The position numbers were made by a program, and so were the translations under genes. A stretch of DNA of 64,000 bases from assembly GCA_963796675.1 (NCBI GenBank), contig CAWCMS010000002.1:496001-560000 (forward strand), in the 5' to 3' direction. Shown here piece by piece: positions 46,665 through 56,600 of the stretch. Every line of letters begins with the position of its first letter. Position 1 is the stretch's first letter. The notes beneath the pieces are model-generated. The model was not told the origin of the DNA. It searched no databases and worked only from the letters and a program-made list of their open reading frames with translations. The DNA is from CAWCDJ01 sp963796675 (GTDB lineage: Bacteria > Acidobacteriota > Terriglobia > Bryobacterales > Bryobacteraceae).

Positions 46665-49106
46665 GTGCGCACGTGGATGCAAGACATACGCTATGCCCTT
46701 CGCATGCTGCGGAAGACCCCTGGGCTGACTGCCGTGATGGTGTTGTCGCTCGCCATCGGGATCGGCGCCAACTCGGCAGTATTCAGCGTGGTGGATGCGC
46801 TGCTGCTTCGGCCCCTCCCTTATCCCGAGCCGCAACGGCTGGCCGCGATCTGGCTGCATTCGCCGGGAATCGGAATCTTTCGCGATTGGCCGTCGCCCGG
46901 CCAATATGACGACCTCCGCAGGGAGACACACTCCTTCGAGGAAATCTCGATCTCGCGCCTCACGAGCTGGACGTTGACGAGTCTCGATCGCCCCGAACGG
47001 ATCGACGGCATGCGCACGACATCGAACCTGCTCCGAATGCTCGGCGCGAAGCCATTTCTCGGCCGCCTGCTCACGCCTGATGACGACCGGCCCGGGAAAA
47101 CGCCGGTGGCGATCCTGAGCTATGGGGCATGGAGCAGGCTCTTTAGTTCCGATACGCAAATCGTGGGGAAGGGCATTTCCCTAAACGGAAACCCAGTGAC
47201 CGTCGCCGGCGTGCTGGCGCCGGACTTTCGTCTGAACTCGGAAGTGATGCCGGCCGAAGGTCCGATGGACAAGGTCGACCTTTATCTGCCCCTCCCGCTT
47301 GGCGAGGATTTTCTCCGCCGCCGTGGGGACGAGAACTATAACCTGCTGGCACGACTGAAGCGGGGCGTTTCCATTCGCCAGGCGCAGGCCGATGTCGATA
47401 TCATCGCTGCGCGCATCCGCGAGAAGGACAAACGGGACCGTACCTATGGAATGACCGTCGTCGGCCTGTTGGATCAGGTGGTGGGCGACGTGCGCCGCGC
47501 GATCCTGGTGCTGCTCGGTTCGGTGGCGCTGGTTCTGTTGAGCGCGTGCGCGAACGTGGCCAATATTTTGCTGACGCGCGCGGCCGGGCGCGAGAAGGAA
47601 GTCGCGATCCGGACGGCGCTGGGCGCGGGATGGACGCGGATGGTGCGGCAACTGCTGACCGAGAGCGTCCTGTTGTCGGTGATGGGAGGCGCCGCCGGCT
47701 TGCTGGTCGCCCGGTGGACGCTCTACGCGGTGCGGTCGATCAATCCCGGCAATATTCCGCGGCTCGAGGAAATCGGCCTGAGTTCCAGCGTTCTGGCGTT
47801 CACCTTCGCGATTTCGCTTGCGACCGGAATTCTCTTTGGACTGGCGCCGGTGTGGCGCGCGGTACACGTGGATTTGAACCAATCGCTGAAATCCGGCGGG
47901 CGGAGCGGAGGGAATGAAGGCGGCCTTCGGGTCACACGGCACCGTCTGCGCGGGCTGCTGGTGATTTCCGAACTCGGTTTATCGCTGGTTCTGCTCATCG
48001 CCGCCGGCCTGCTGATTCGCAGCTTCGTGCGGCTCCAGAATGTTCCGCCAGGGTTTTCCGCCGATCACGTGCTCTCGATGCGGGTCACCGCGGTCGGCCC
48101 CAAATACCGTCAGGACGCGGCCGTGGCGCAGTTCTATCATGAGATCGGGAACCGCATCGCGCGGCTTCCAGGAGTCGTGGCAGAGGGTACAGTGAGCACG
48201 CTGCCGCTGACCGGCGCGGTGGGATGGGGCGGCATTAATGTGGAAGGATTCACCCCGGCGCCCGGCCAGGAATTGCAGGTGGATCTGCGAGTCGCATCGG
48301 CGGACTATTTCCGGACGATGGAGATTCCGCTAAAAGGCGGACGCTTCTTCTCGGAGCACGATACGCCGGCGTCGCAGCAGATCGTCATCGTCGACGACCG
48401 CTTTGCGCGGCGTTTCTGGCCCAAGGGGGACGCGGTCGGAAAGCACGTCTGGTTCGATCCAAAGAAGCCAATGATCGTAGCCGGGGTCGTCGGCACCGTG
48501 AAGCAATACGGCCTCGACGATGAAGGCAAGATCGCGGTCTATTTCCCGGATCAACAGGCGGGGGACAACGGAATGTATCTGGTGGCGCGCACCACCTCGG
48601 ATCCTGCGGCCCTTTCGGCGGCGATCGTCCGCGAGATCCAGGGTGTGGACCGCGGGGTAGCGGTTTACGAGATTCGAACTATGCAGGACCGGCTCCACGC
48701 TTCGGTGGCGCGTCAGCGATTTTCCACCACCATGCTGGGAGCGTTCGCCGTATTTGCCCTGATTCTGGCGGCCGTCGGCGTGTACGGAGTCGTGTCGTAC
48801 CTGGTGACGCAGAACCAGCATGACATCGGCCTGCGGATGGCGCTGGGTGCGCAACGGCCGGATATCATCCGGATGGTGATGCGGCAGGGAATGGGGCTTG
48901 CGGCGTGGGGAATTGGAGCGGGACTTGCCGGCGCGCTGGCCCTGACACGGTTCATGGGGAGCATGCTGTTTGGAGTCAATGCGAGGGATGCACTGACATA
49001 TTCTGTCTTCGCGGTGATCCTGGGCCTGATCGCCATGGTCGCAACCTACGTCCCGGCATTGCGAGCTACTACGGTGGATCCGATCAGGGCCTTGCGCGAC
49101 GAGTAG
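46665..49106 (+). CDS. ADOP-type MacB/FtsX-like ABC permease
   Basis: The 813-residue protein carries the acidobacterial duplicated permease layout. An N-terminal DIRYALRMLRKTPGLTAVMV cytoplasmic stretch is followed by a first membrane helix (about 24-42), a MacB periplasmic core domain, an FtsX domain of three helices (about 280-420), a second periplasmic domain, and a last FtsX domain (about 690-805). It ends with VDPIRALRDE. It would work with a separate ATPase, which is not adjacent. Function in export of peptides, lipoproteins or drugs is undefined. The start is a GTG. Confidence 0.92.
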   Translation: MRTWMQDIRYALRMLRKTPGLTAVMVLSLAIGIGANSAVFSVVDALLLRPLPYPEPQRLAAIWLHSPGIGIFRDWPSPGQYDDLRRETHSFEEISISRLTSWTLTSLDRPERIDGMRTTSNLLRMLGAKPFLGRLLTPDDDRPGKTPVAILSYGAWSRLFSSDTQIVGKGISLNGNPVTVAGVLAPDFRLNSEVMPAEGPMDKVDLYLPLPLGEDFLRRRGDENYNLLARLKRGVSIRQAQADVDIIAARIREKDKRDRTYGMTVVGLLDQVVGDVRRAILVLLGSVALVLLSACANVANILLTRAAGREKEVAIRTALGAGWTRMVRQLLTESVLLSVMGGAAGLLVARWTLYAVRSINPGNIPRLEEIGLSSSVLAFTFAISLATGILFGLAPVWRAVHVDLNQSLKSGGRSGGNEGGLRVTRHRLRGLLVISELGLSLVLLIAAGLLIRSFVRLQNVPPGFSADHVLSMRVTAVGPKYRQDAAVAQFYHEIGNRIARLPGVVAEGTVSTLPLTGAVGWGGINVEGFTPAPGQELQVDLRVASADYFRTMEIPLKGGRFFSEHDTPASQQIVIVDDRFARRFWPKGDAVGKHVWFDPKKPMIVAGVVGTVKQYGLDDEGKIAVYFPDQQAGDNGMYLVARTTSDPAALSAAIVREIQGVDRGVAVYEIRTMQDRLHASVARQRFSTTMLGAFAVFALILAAVGVYGVVSYLVTQNQHDIGLRMALGAQRPDIIRMVMRQGMGLAAWGIGAGLAGALALTRFMGSMLFGVNARDALTYSVFAVILGLIAMVATYVPALRATTVDPIRALRDE

Positions 49107-49161
49107 ACCATTTCTGGTGTAGTGCGTCGGAAACCCTCTGCAATATCCAATGCCCAAGTGG

Positions 49162-49200
49162 GGCAGGCACTCCTGCCTGCAGCCGGACTTCAGTCCGGCT
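49162..49200. repeat. Intergenic double-hairpin repeat (REP-like), copy 3
   Basis: GGCAGG/CCTGCC pairs at 49162-49167 and 49172-49177, extendable to GCAGGCA/TGCCTGC. It is followed directly by a perfect 9-base hairpin, AGCCGGACT/AGTCCGGCT (49181-49189 and 49192-49200), with a 2-base TC loop. It lies between two convergent genes and is the clearest copy of the family; a bidirectional terminator role is possible. Confidence 0.7.
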
Positions 49201-49251
49201 TCGAAGATGTTGTCGGGATTCGCGGCCGGTGAGTCATTGCGGCTCTCCGGC

Positions 49252-49881
49252 CTATGGAGCCCCCTGCTTGTCCAACCGTGCAACCGAATCGAGGATCGAC
49301 TGAATTACCACCTCGTCGCCCAGTTCGGAGTTAATCATCAAGTGGAACAGATGACGGGCAGGCCACTCGACGCCAAAGTATTGCTTGATATATTCCGCGC
49401 GATCGGAATCCACAGTTTCCGCAAGTTCGATCGCCTCTTCCTCGCTCCCGGCCTCTGCGCCTAATCTCCGTACCTTCGCATGCAAGGGAGCATAGATAAA
49501 AACATGGAAGACATCGGCACGATCCCTCAGAAAGTATGCCGAACCGCGCCCCACGATCACAGCGTTGCCCGCCTTTGCCGCCATCGTTACCACCTGATTG
49601 GCGACTCGCCGGATGCAATCCGCATCCACCATTCCCAGCCGCGGTGCGTTCAGTGCCCCCTCAAAGCTGCCTCGCAGGAACGCCCTGAACAGGCGGTAGT
49701 AGAGCGGGTCTCTTCGTTCCGCATGCTCCTCCACTGCCCGGCAATCGCAGTGCAGGCGGCGTGCGATTTCTTCGGTCAGGGCATGGTCCCACAATGTCCA
49801 CCCCAGCCGCTCTGCCAGCTTCCGCGCGATATCGGCGGCGCCGCTTCCGTATTCGCGGTCAATCGTAATCACTCTGATCAT
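49252..49881 (-). CDS. Cytidylate-kinase-like P-loop protein
   Basis: The 209-residue protein matches the cytidylate_kin2 type: MIRVITIDREYGSGAADIARKLAERLGW, where REYGSGA stands in for a classical Walker A. Also present are a CDCRAVEEHAER segment, NAVIVGRGSAYFLRD, and a helical lid. Related proteins are found fused or linked to sensors and transporters, and their substrate is not settled. It starts 4 bases after emrB and is thus the third gene of the emrA-emrB operon. Confidence 0.85.
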   Translation of the reverse strand: MIRVITIDREYGSGAADIARKLAERLGWTLWDHALTEEIARRLHCDCRAVEEHAERRDPLYYRLFRAFLRGSFEGALNAPRLGMVDADCIRRVANQVVTMAAKAGNAVIVGRGSAYFLRDRADVFHVFIYAPLHAKVRRLGAEAGSEEEAIELAETVDSDRAEYIKQYFGVEWPARHLFHLMINSELGDEVVIQSILDSVARLDKQGAP

Positions 49882-49885
49882 GGCG

Positions 49886-51493
49886 TTAACCCACGGCCAC
49901 CTCTCCCCCTCCGCGCGGGTCGTTCTTCTTCATGATGAAGGCGAGCAGGAACATAATCCCGGCTCCAATGGCGAGCACTTTATAGACGTCTAGATACGAG
50001 AGCAGTTGCGACTGGCGCAGCATCTCCTGGTAGATCACCCCGTACGCCTGATGCTGCGCATCGGCAGCGCTGGTCCCCGACTGGATTAGTTGATGACTGA
50101 GTCCCGACGCCTGATTCCGAAAGACTGGGTCGTAACCCGTGGTGTAAGACGAGAGCATCGCCTGATGAAATTGCGAGCGCCGCGCGAGCAGAGTAGTTAC
50201 CATGGAGGTTCCCACGCTGCTGCCGATATTGCGCATGAAATTGAGCAGGCCCGCGGCGTCGTTGCTCCTCTCTGTGGGAATGCCTACGTAACTGGCCAGG
50301 GTGATCGGAACGAACAGAAATGGCAGGGGAGCAGCCTGCGCCACCCGCAGCCACATGGCTACTTTGAAGCTGATATCCAGGTCGATCCGTTTGGTGGAAT
50401 AGAGCATCGCGAGCCCCATCGTGATCCAACCGGTTGCGATCAGGTATTTTGCGGGAACCCGGGTCGTAAGCTGACCCACGATGGGCATGCCGATCAGCAC
50501 TACGATCCCGCTCGCCGAAAGGACCAGGCCTGCTAATTCGGCGGTATATCCCAAGAGTGTTTGCAGAAGCTGCGGAATCAGAACGAGACTGCTGAAATAT
50601 ACGACCCCAAGTACGAACATCATCAGGTTCGCCATCGCGAAGTTAGAGTTTTTGAACAGCCGAAGATCCATAATTGGACTGCGGTGCCATAACTCGCGGA
50701 CGACCAGGGAAATGAGTGAGATGGCGGAGACCACCGAGAGCGTGAGGATGAAACGCGAACCGAACCAATCGTCCTCCTGGCCCTTATCGAGCAACACCTG
50801 AAGAGCGCCGATCCCGATAGCCAGAAACCCGAGCCCGATATAGTCCAGGCGGACGCCCGCGTTCCTCAGTTGCCGGAGGTACGGCGGATCTTCCACGAAA
50901 CGGGACACCAGTAGCACCGCCAGAATCCCAATGGGGAGATTGATATAGAAGATCCATCGCCAGGAGTAGTTGTACGTAATCCACCCGCCGAGTGTAGGAC
51001 CGATCGTGGGCGCCATCACGGCAGTGATTCCATACACCGAGAAGGCCAGGCCGCGCTTCTCCGGCGGGAAGGTATCGGCGAGAATCGCCTGGGCCATTGG
51101 CTGGAGTCCCCCGCCACCTGCCCCCTGGAGAGCCCGAAATACGATCAGCACTCCGAGACTCGTGGCGGAGCCGCACAAGACCGAACTCAGCGTGAAGAGC
51201 ATGATGCAGAGGGTGAAGAAACGCTTTCGGCCGAAGCGGACCGCCAGCCATCCGCTGATCGGAAGAACCACGGCGTTCGCTGCCAGGTATGACGTAAGCA
51301 CCCAGGTACTCTGGTCGTTGCTGGCCGCGAGGCCGCCTGCGATATAGGGCAATGCGACGTTGGCAATGCTCGTATCGAGCACTTCCATGAACGCGGCCAG
51401 CGCGACCACCACTGCGATCAGCCACGGATTGAATCTCGGTTGCCACCGGTCTGGCGGAGCAGGGGGAGACAGTGTGACCGGTCCTTCAGACAT
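49886..51493 (-). CDS. EmrB-type DHA2 multidrug exporter
   Basis: The 535-residue protein has 14 helices, motif A (RFGRKRFFT) and motif C (MAPTIGPTLGGWITYNYSW). It closely resembles the exporter at 208-1776 in layout but is paired with an EmrA adaptor 17 bases upstream. Together with an outer-membrane TolC they should pump hydrophobic compounds straight out of the cell. The start codon at 51493 leads into a soluble N terminus of about 20 residues. No regulator gene is adjacent. Confidence 0.93.
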   Translation of the reverse strand: MSEGPVTLSPPAPPDRWQPRFNPWLIAVVVALAAFMEVLDTSIANVALPYIAGGLAASNDQSTWVLTSYLAANAVVLPISGWLAVRFGRKRFFTLCIMLFTLSSVLCGSATSLGVLIVFRALQGAGGGGLQPMAQAILADTFPPEKRGLAFSVYGITAVMAPTIGPTLGGWITYNYSWRWIFYINLPIGILAVLLVSRFVEDPPYLRQLRNAGVRLDYIGLGFLAIGIGALQVLLDKGQEDDWFGSRFILTLSVVSAISLISLVVRELWHRSPIMDLRLFKNSNFAMANLMMFVLGVVYFSSLVLIPQLLQTLLGYTAELAGLVLSASGIVVLIGMPIVGQLTTRVPAKYLIATGWITMGLAMLYSTKRIDLDISFKVAMWLRVAQAAPLPFLFVPITLASYVGIPTERSNDAAGLLNFMRNIGSSVGTSMVTTLLARRSQFHQAMLSSYTTGYDPVFRNQASGLSHQLIQSGTSAADAQHQAYGVIYQEMLRQSQLLSYLDVYKVLAIGAGIMFLLAFIMKKNDPRGGGEVAVG

Positions 51494-51510
51494 AGGAAGC
51501 CCTGGGGCGG

Positions 51511-52779
51511 CTATTCGATGTAAACTTTCGGATCCACCGACATGCCTGGACGCAGGTGGAGGTCCTTGTTCTCCCCCGGGTCAAGGTCGATTCGGACGGG
51601 AATGCGCTGCACCACCTTCACGTAATTCCCCGTTGCGTTCTCCGGCGGCAGTAGGCTAAAGCGTGAGCCTGTGGCTCCGCCGATTCCCGTAACGCGGCCT
51701 CGGTAGACCCGGGTGTAGGCATCCACGCTGAATCTCACGTGCTGGCCCGGCCGCATTCTGCGGAGCTGCGTTTCCTTGAAATTGGCGATGACCCAAACGT
51801 CCTGCAAGGCAACCAGTGCCATTAGCTGCTGTCCCGGCGTGACGTTCTGTCCGACTTCGACAGTCTTCTTCCCGATGATTCCGGCCGCCGGCGCGAAAAT
51901 TGTCGTGTAGCCCAGGTTGAGTCTTGCCTGGGCAAGGTTTGCCTGCTGTTGCGCCACTTTTGCCTTCGACGACTCGGCTTGAGACCGGCTGACGGCAACC
52001 TGCTCCGGCCACGTCAGGGCCGACCGAACCGAAGACTCCGCCTGTTTGACCTTCGCCTGGGCCTGTTCGACCGTCGCCCCAGCAGCCGCTACATTCTGCC
52101 TGGCGTAACCCACCGATGCGATTCGAGTTTCCAACGTACCCTTGTTCGCTTCGGCCGTCTTTTCGGCGGTATCGTACACTTGCCGCGAGATCTCGTCCTT
52201 CTCGACGAGGAACTTGTACCGTGCAACATCATCCAAGGCTTTCTTGTAATTCGCATCCGCCTCGGTTACCTGGGCCTCGGCGGCCTTCAGGTTCGACTGG
52301 GACGCCGCAAATTGATGTTGCGCGGCAACCAGTGCTGCCTGGGTATCCGCGACCCCGTGTTGCGCCGACTGGAACGTGCTCGTCGTAGTTCTCGAAGTGA
52401 TCGGAATGTTTGTCCGCGAACCCTTCGCCGTCGCTTCTGCGTCGGCGACATCCGCTTCGCTCTTTGCCACGGCGACTTCATAGTCCCGCGGATCGATCAC
52501 GACCAGTGGATCGCCGGCTTTGACGACTTGCTGGTCCTCGACCAGAACCTTGCTCACGTACCCGCTGATGCGTGCGCTGATTGCATGAATATGCCCATCG
52601 ATTTGGGCGTCGTCGGTGGATTCATAGGTGCCCAGATATTTCCACAAGAAGTAACCGCCCACCATGAGCAGCAACAGGACGATCAGCACAATGACGCGCG
52701 CACGGTGGCGCTTCCGCCTTCTGACAGGACGTTCCGGCGGCGTCTCCGAACTGGGGTACTCGGTCACCGTGTCGGCCAT
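51511..52779 (-). CDS. EmrA-type HlyD-family membrane-fusion adaptor
   Basis: The 422-residue protein has a basic cytoplasmic start (VRRRKRHRAR), one membrane helix (about 29-48), the split lipoyl domain (DDAQIDGHIHAISARISGYV), a long Ala/Gln-rich coiled-coil hairpin (about 115-290), and a beta-barrel domain ending VDPKVYIE. It connects EmrB to an outer-membrane channel. It is the first gene of the operon. The 233 bases between its start and the EamA gene (52780-53012) hold the control region and no other gene I can support. Confidence 0.93.
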   Translation of the reverse strand: MADTVTEYPSSETPPERPVRRRKRHRARVIVLIVLLLLMVGGYFLWKYLGTYESTDDAQIDGHIHAISARISGYVSKVLVEDQQVVKAGDPLVVIDPRDYEVAVAKSEADVADAEATAKGSRTNIPITSRTTTSTFQSAQHGVADTQAALVAAQHQFAASQSNLKAAEAQVTEADANYKKALDDVARYKFLVEKDEISRQVYDTAEKTAEANKGTLETRIASVGYARQNVAAAGATVEQAQAKVKQAESSVRSALTWPEQVAVSRSQAESSKAKVAQQQANLAQARLNLGYTTIFAPAAGIIGKKTVEVGQNVTPGQQLMALVALQDVWVIANFKETQLRRMRPGQHVRFSVDAYTRVYRGRVTGIGGATGSRFSLLPPENATGNYVKVVQRIPVRIDLDPGENKDLHLRPGMSVDPKVYIE

Positions 52780-53012
52780 TTGGCTGCACCCCGATTAGGC
52801 TCTCCATGGCCAACGATGACTCGCCGACGCCACAGACTTCGACCCATTCGTCGATGGAGACAAGCCCCTGGGCGATTCTAAAAATTTTCTTCCTCTCATT
52901 ACGTTCCGGTCTCCACAACGAGGCCGCCTGCGGCTCGAATGACGCCGGCGTGGGCCTAGCCGGTACTCCGCCCACGATCTGTGCTTTGCTGAAAAGAGAG
53001 GACTCTAAGAGA

Positions 53013-53429
53013 ATGACGTGGCTGTTTTGGTCTCTCTTGTCGGCGGCCTTTGCTGCCGCCACCGCGGTTTTGGCGAAGGTGGGGGTGACCGGCGTTGATT
53101 CGAACCTGGCCACTGCCATCCGGACGTTGGTCGTCCTGGTCTTCACGTGGGCGATCGTATTCGCCACGGACCGGCCGGCCGTGACGCATTTGACCGGGCA
53201 CACATGGCTCTTCCTCACGCTCTCTGGCCTGGCGACCGGACTTTCCTGGCTGTGCTATTTCCGGGCCCTCCAATTGGGACCGGCCTCGCGCGTCGCGCCG
53301 GTGGACAAGTTGAGCGTCGTGTTCGTCATTCTGCTGGCGGCCGCCTTCCTGGGTGAGCGATTGACCGTCGGGAAGGCTGCCGGCGGATTATTGATCGCAG
53401 CGGGCGCCATCATCCTGGCACTCGATTAA
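53013..53429 (+). CDS. Single-repeat EamA/SMR-like small membrane protein
   Basis: The 138-residue protein has four to five membrane helices and a single EamA repeat (LLSAAFAAATAVLAKVGV, GLATGLSWLCYFRALQLG, PVDKLSVVFVILLAAAFLGERL). Proteins of this size dimerise to form a transporter, as in small multidrug resistance pumps. The ATG at 53013 follows GAGAGG; a longer in-frame reading from 52806 adds 69 unconvincing residues that resemble noncoding sequence. Confidence 0.85.
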   Translation: MTWLFWSLLSAAFAAATAVLAKVGVTGVDSNLATAIRTLVVLVFTWAIVFATDRPAVTHLTGHTWLFLTLSGLATGLSWLCYFRALQLGPASRVAPVDKLSVVFVILLAAAFLGERLTVGKAAGGLLIAAGAIILALD

Positions 53430-53458
53430 TGACCAACCTGATCCAGACGGGCGAAAAC

Positions 53459-53488
53459 TTGCGCGAAGTGTAACGAGAGTTATATACT
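53459..53488 (+). promoter_or_regulatory. Possible promoter of the TonB receptor gene
   Basis: TTGCGC (53459-53464) and TATACT (53483-53488) are spaced 18 bases. A leader of about 165 bases would separate them from the TTG start at 53662; I see no gene in that leader. Confidence 0.4.
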
Positions 53489-53661
53489 TCGGAAACTTCC
53501 TCGGTTTTTGGGTCCAAGCTAACCGTCGCAAGAGCGCCGTGTCGCGTGACATCGGAACGGTAGGTGCGCTCTGTGTTCACGGCCGCCCTCCGCCATTCCG
53601 CGACTTCAACCGCACCTTGCAACTCTCCCGGCACGACCGCCTGGGGAGAGGAGGGTTCCCA

Positions 53662-56600
53662 TTGAAACGCCACCTTGCTGTCATCTCCGCTGTGCTCTTC
53701 GCGGTATTTTTCGGAAATGCACAGACTACCAATGGTTCGATCTATGGTTCGATTCTGGACACCTCGGGAGCCGCGGTGCCCAAAGCCGTCGTCACCGCTT
53801 TCAACGTGAATACGGGCGTTCGCCTGTCCACGATCAGTAATGACGCGGGCGTCTATATCTTTCCGTCGCTGCTTCCAGGTGTTTACACCGTGAGTGCACA
53901 GATGCAGGGCTTCAGCAAAGCCCAGGCGGAGAAGGTCGAGCTCGCGGTCAGCGCGAAGATCAGCGTCGATCTGAAGCTCGCCGTCGGCACCGCGGCGGAG
54001 ACCGTCACGGTCGAGGCATCCACCAGCCCGCTCGAAGCCGTCAACAGTTCGGTCAGCAACGTCGTCTCGCTCCAGCGAGTCCAGGAGCTTCCGCTGCAGA
54101 ATCTCGACGCCGGTTCGCTGATCGCGTTGCAGGCGGGCGTGGTTGGCGATAACTTCAACGGCGTCCGGTCGCAATCGCAGAACGTCACGCTCGACGGCGC
54201 CAATATTCAGGAAAACCGCTACAACGGCGGCTGGAACAGCGGCAACACGACGGCCCAGACGGGCGTTGACCTGGTGGCCGAGTTCCGCGTCAGCACCGCT
54301 CCAGTAGATGCCGAATTCGGCCGCGGCATGGCCCAGGTGCAGATGATTTCACGCTCCGGCACCAATGAGGTGCACGGCAGCGCTTTCGAATTCAACCGTG
54401 TCACGGCTCTCAGCGCGAATTCGTGGTTCAACAACCAACTCGGTCGAAAGTCCGACGGAAGTCTGGTGGCGCCGCGCAATTTTCTGATTCGGAATCAATT
54501 TGGCGCGCGGGTCGGTGGCCCGGTGATCAAGAACCGGACGTTCTTCTTTTTTCTGTACGAAGGACAGCGCCAGAAAACCCAAACAGCCGAAAACGATACC
54601 GTCCTCACTTCTGCCGCCCGGGACGGCACCTTCCGATTTTTTCCGGGCGTGCAGAATGGCAACGCCACTGCCTCCGTCCCAACGGTCGATTTGAATGGCA
54701 ATCCGGTGCAGCCCGGTTCCGCCACCGGACCTCTACAGAGCGTCAGCCTCTTCGGGCGCGATCCCAACCGCATGACGGCGGACCCCACCGGCAACGTGGC
54801 GATCGCGCTCAAGGATGTGCCGCTGCCGAACAACTTCCAGCGCGGTGACGGCTTGAACACCGCGGGCTACTACTGGCTGATGCCCGGAACCAGCGATTAC
54901 AATCTCTATAACCTCAAGATCGATCACACCCTCACCAATAGCACCCGGCTCGCGTTCTCCATGCAGGCCAACATCACCAACCAGTTCAACGGCTACCGCG
55001 GCCAGGTCTATCCGGCGCAGCCTTCCGACCTGGGCTTCCATTCGAACTACCTCTACACCTTGAGCGCGACCACCAACTTCCGCACGAACCTGCTGAACGA
55101 ATTGCACCTCGGCGTGAACTACTTTGAAGCCGGGTACTCGGGACCGTTCTATTCCGACCAGAGTTCCGTCCTGCCGCACATCGGGAGCCAGCCGTTTTTC
55201 TTCACCTTTGCCTCCATCACCAACGAGTACACCTCCAACAACGCGCCGCAGGGCCGCACGTCGCCGTTATATCAGTTCTCTGACAGCATCACCTGGCTGA
55301 AAGGCCGCCACGCGATCAAGGCGGGTGTTCAAATCTATTTCGATAGCTCAAACGGATATAACTCCTTCTACGTCCTACCAGCCGCCGTCACCGGCGCCGG
55401 CAGCGTGGCCTTCGCCAATATCTCGACCATTTCCGGTATCGGCGCGAATCTCACGGCCGCGCAGAACATCCTCGGCGATCTTTCCGGATCGCTCAGCGGC
55501 TGGACACAGTCGTTCAATTCGGCCGGCGGCACCAACCCCAGCTACATCCCTGGTGAAACCGACCGCCGCGACTGGCGCCAGCGTGAGTACAGCGGCTTCT
55601 TCAAAGACGATTGGAAACTGTCCCGGCGCCTTACGCTGAATCTCGGCGTTCGCTACGAATACTACGGGCCTCCCTTCGAAGCGGTAGGGAAGGCTGTGAT
55701 TCCCGCGAACGGATCGGCCGGCGCTTTCGGCATCAGCGGCACATCGTACGCCAGCGCGTTTACGCCGGGCGCCAGCGGCGGAAGCCTGACCCAGCTCGTG
55801 CTGGTCGGCCCGCGGTCGCAGAATCCCGGCACGAGGCTCTATAATCCGCAGTACAATACCATCCTTCCCGGGGTTGGGTTGAGCTGGGCGCTGGATGCGG
55901 AAAGCAAAACGGTCCTGCGAGCGGGATATGCTATGTCTTCCGACCGCAATTCGCTGCGCAATGCGGATACCGAGGTCGGCAGCAACCCGGGCATGAATAC
56001 GACCGTCACTTTCCAATCCGGCAGCGCGCTGAATCTCGCTAATGTCGGCGTGCCCTTCAACCCTGGCCAGGCAATGTCTACCGTGCCGCTCACGGATCGC
56101 ACACAGACGCTGCGGGTCTTCGATACCAACTTGCGCAATCAGTATTACCAGAATTGGAACGTCTCGCTGCAGCGCCAGGTCACCAAGGATTCCGTGCTGA
56201 GCGTCCGCTATGTCGGAACCAAGGGATCTAAGCTCTTGAGCGGCGTCAACCTCAACTCGGATGTCATTTCCTCCAACGGTTTCCTCGATGCCTTCAACGT
56301 GACTCGGGCGGGCGGCAACGCGCCGCTGTTTGACAACCTCTTCATGGGTCTGGCGGTCAGCGGCCTGGGCAACGTCAACGGCGCCACGGTACGCGGCTCG
56401 GATTATGCGCGCGCCAATTCGACGACCGCCGCCTACCTGGCAAACGGCAATGCGGGAGCATTCGCGAATTACATCAACACCACGCCGACCGGCACGAACG
56501 TTAACGGCGGCCTGCTGGCCAAAGCCGGCCTGCCGCAAAACTTCTTCGTCACCAATCCTCAGTTCGCCAATGTATACCTGGTGGGGAACAACGCCAACTC

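Noticed and set aside
52806..53012. Longer start for the small EamA protein, or a separate short gene
   Set aside because: The 69 extra residues have no pattern, and a ribosome-binding site lies before the ATG at 53013, where the first membrane helix begins.
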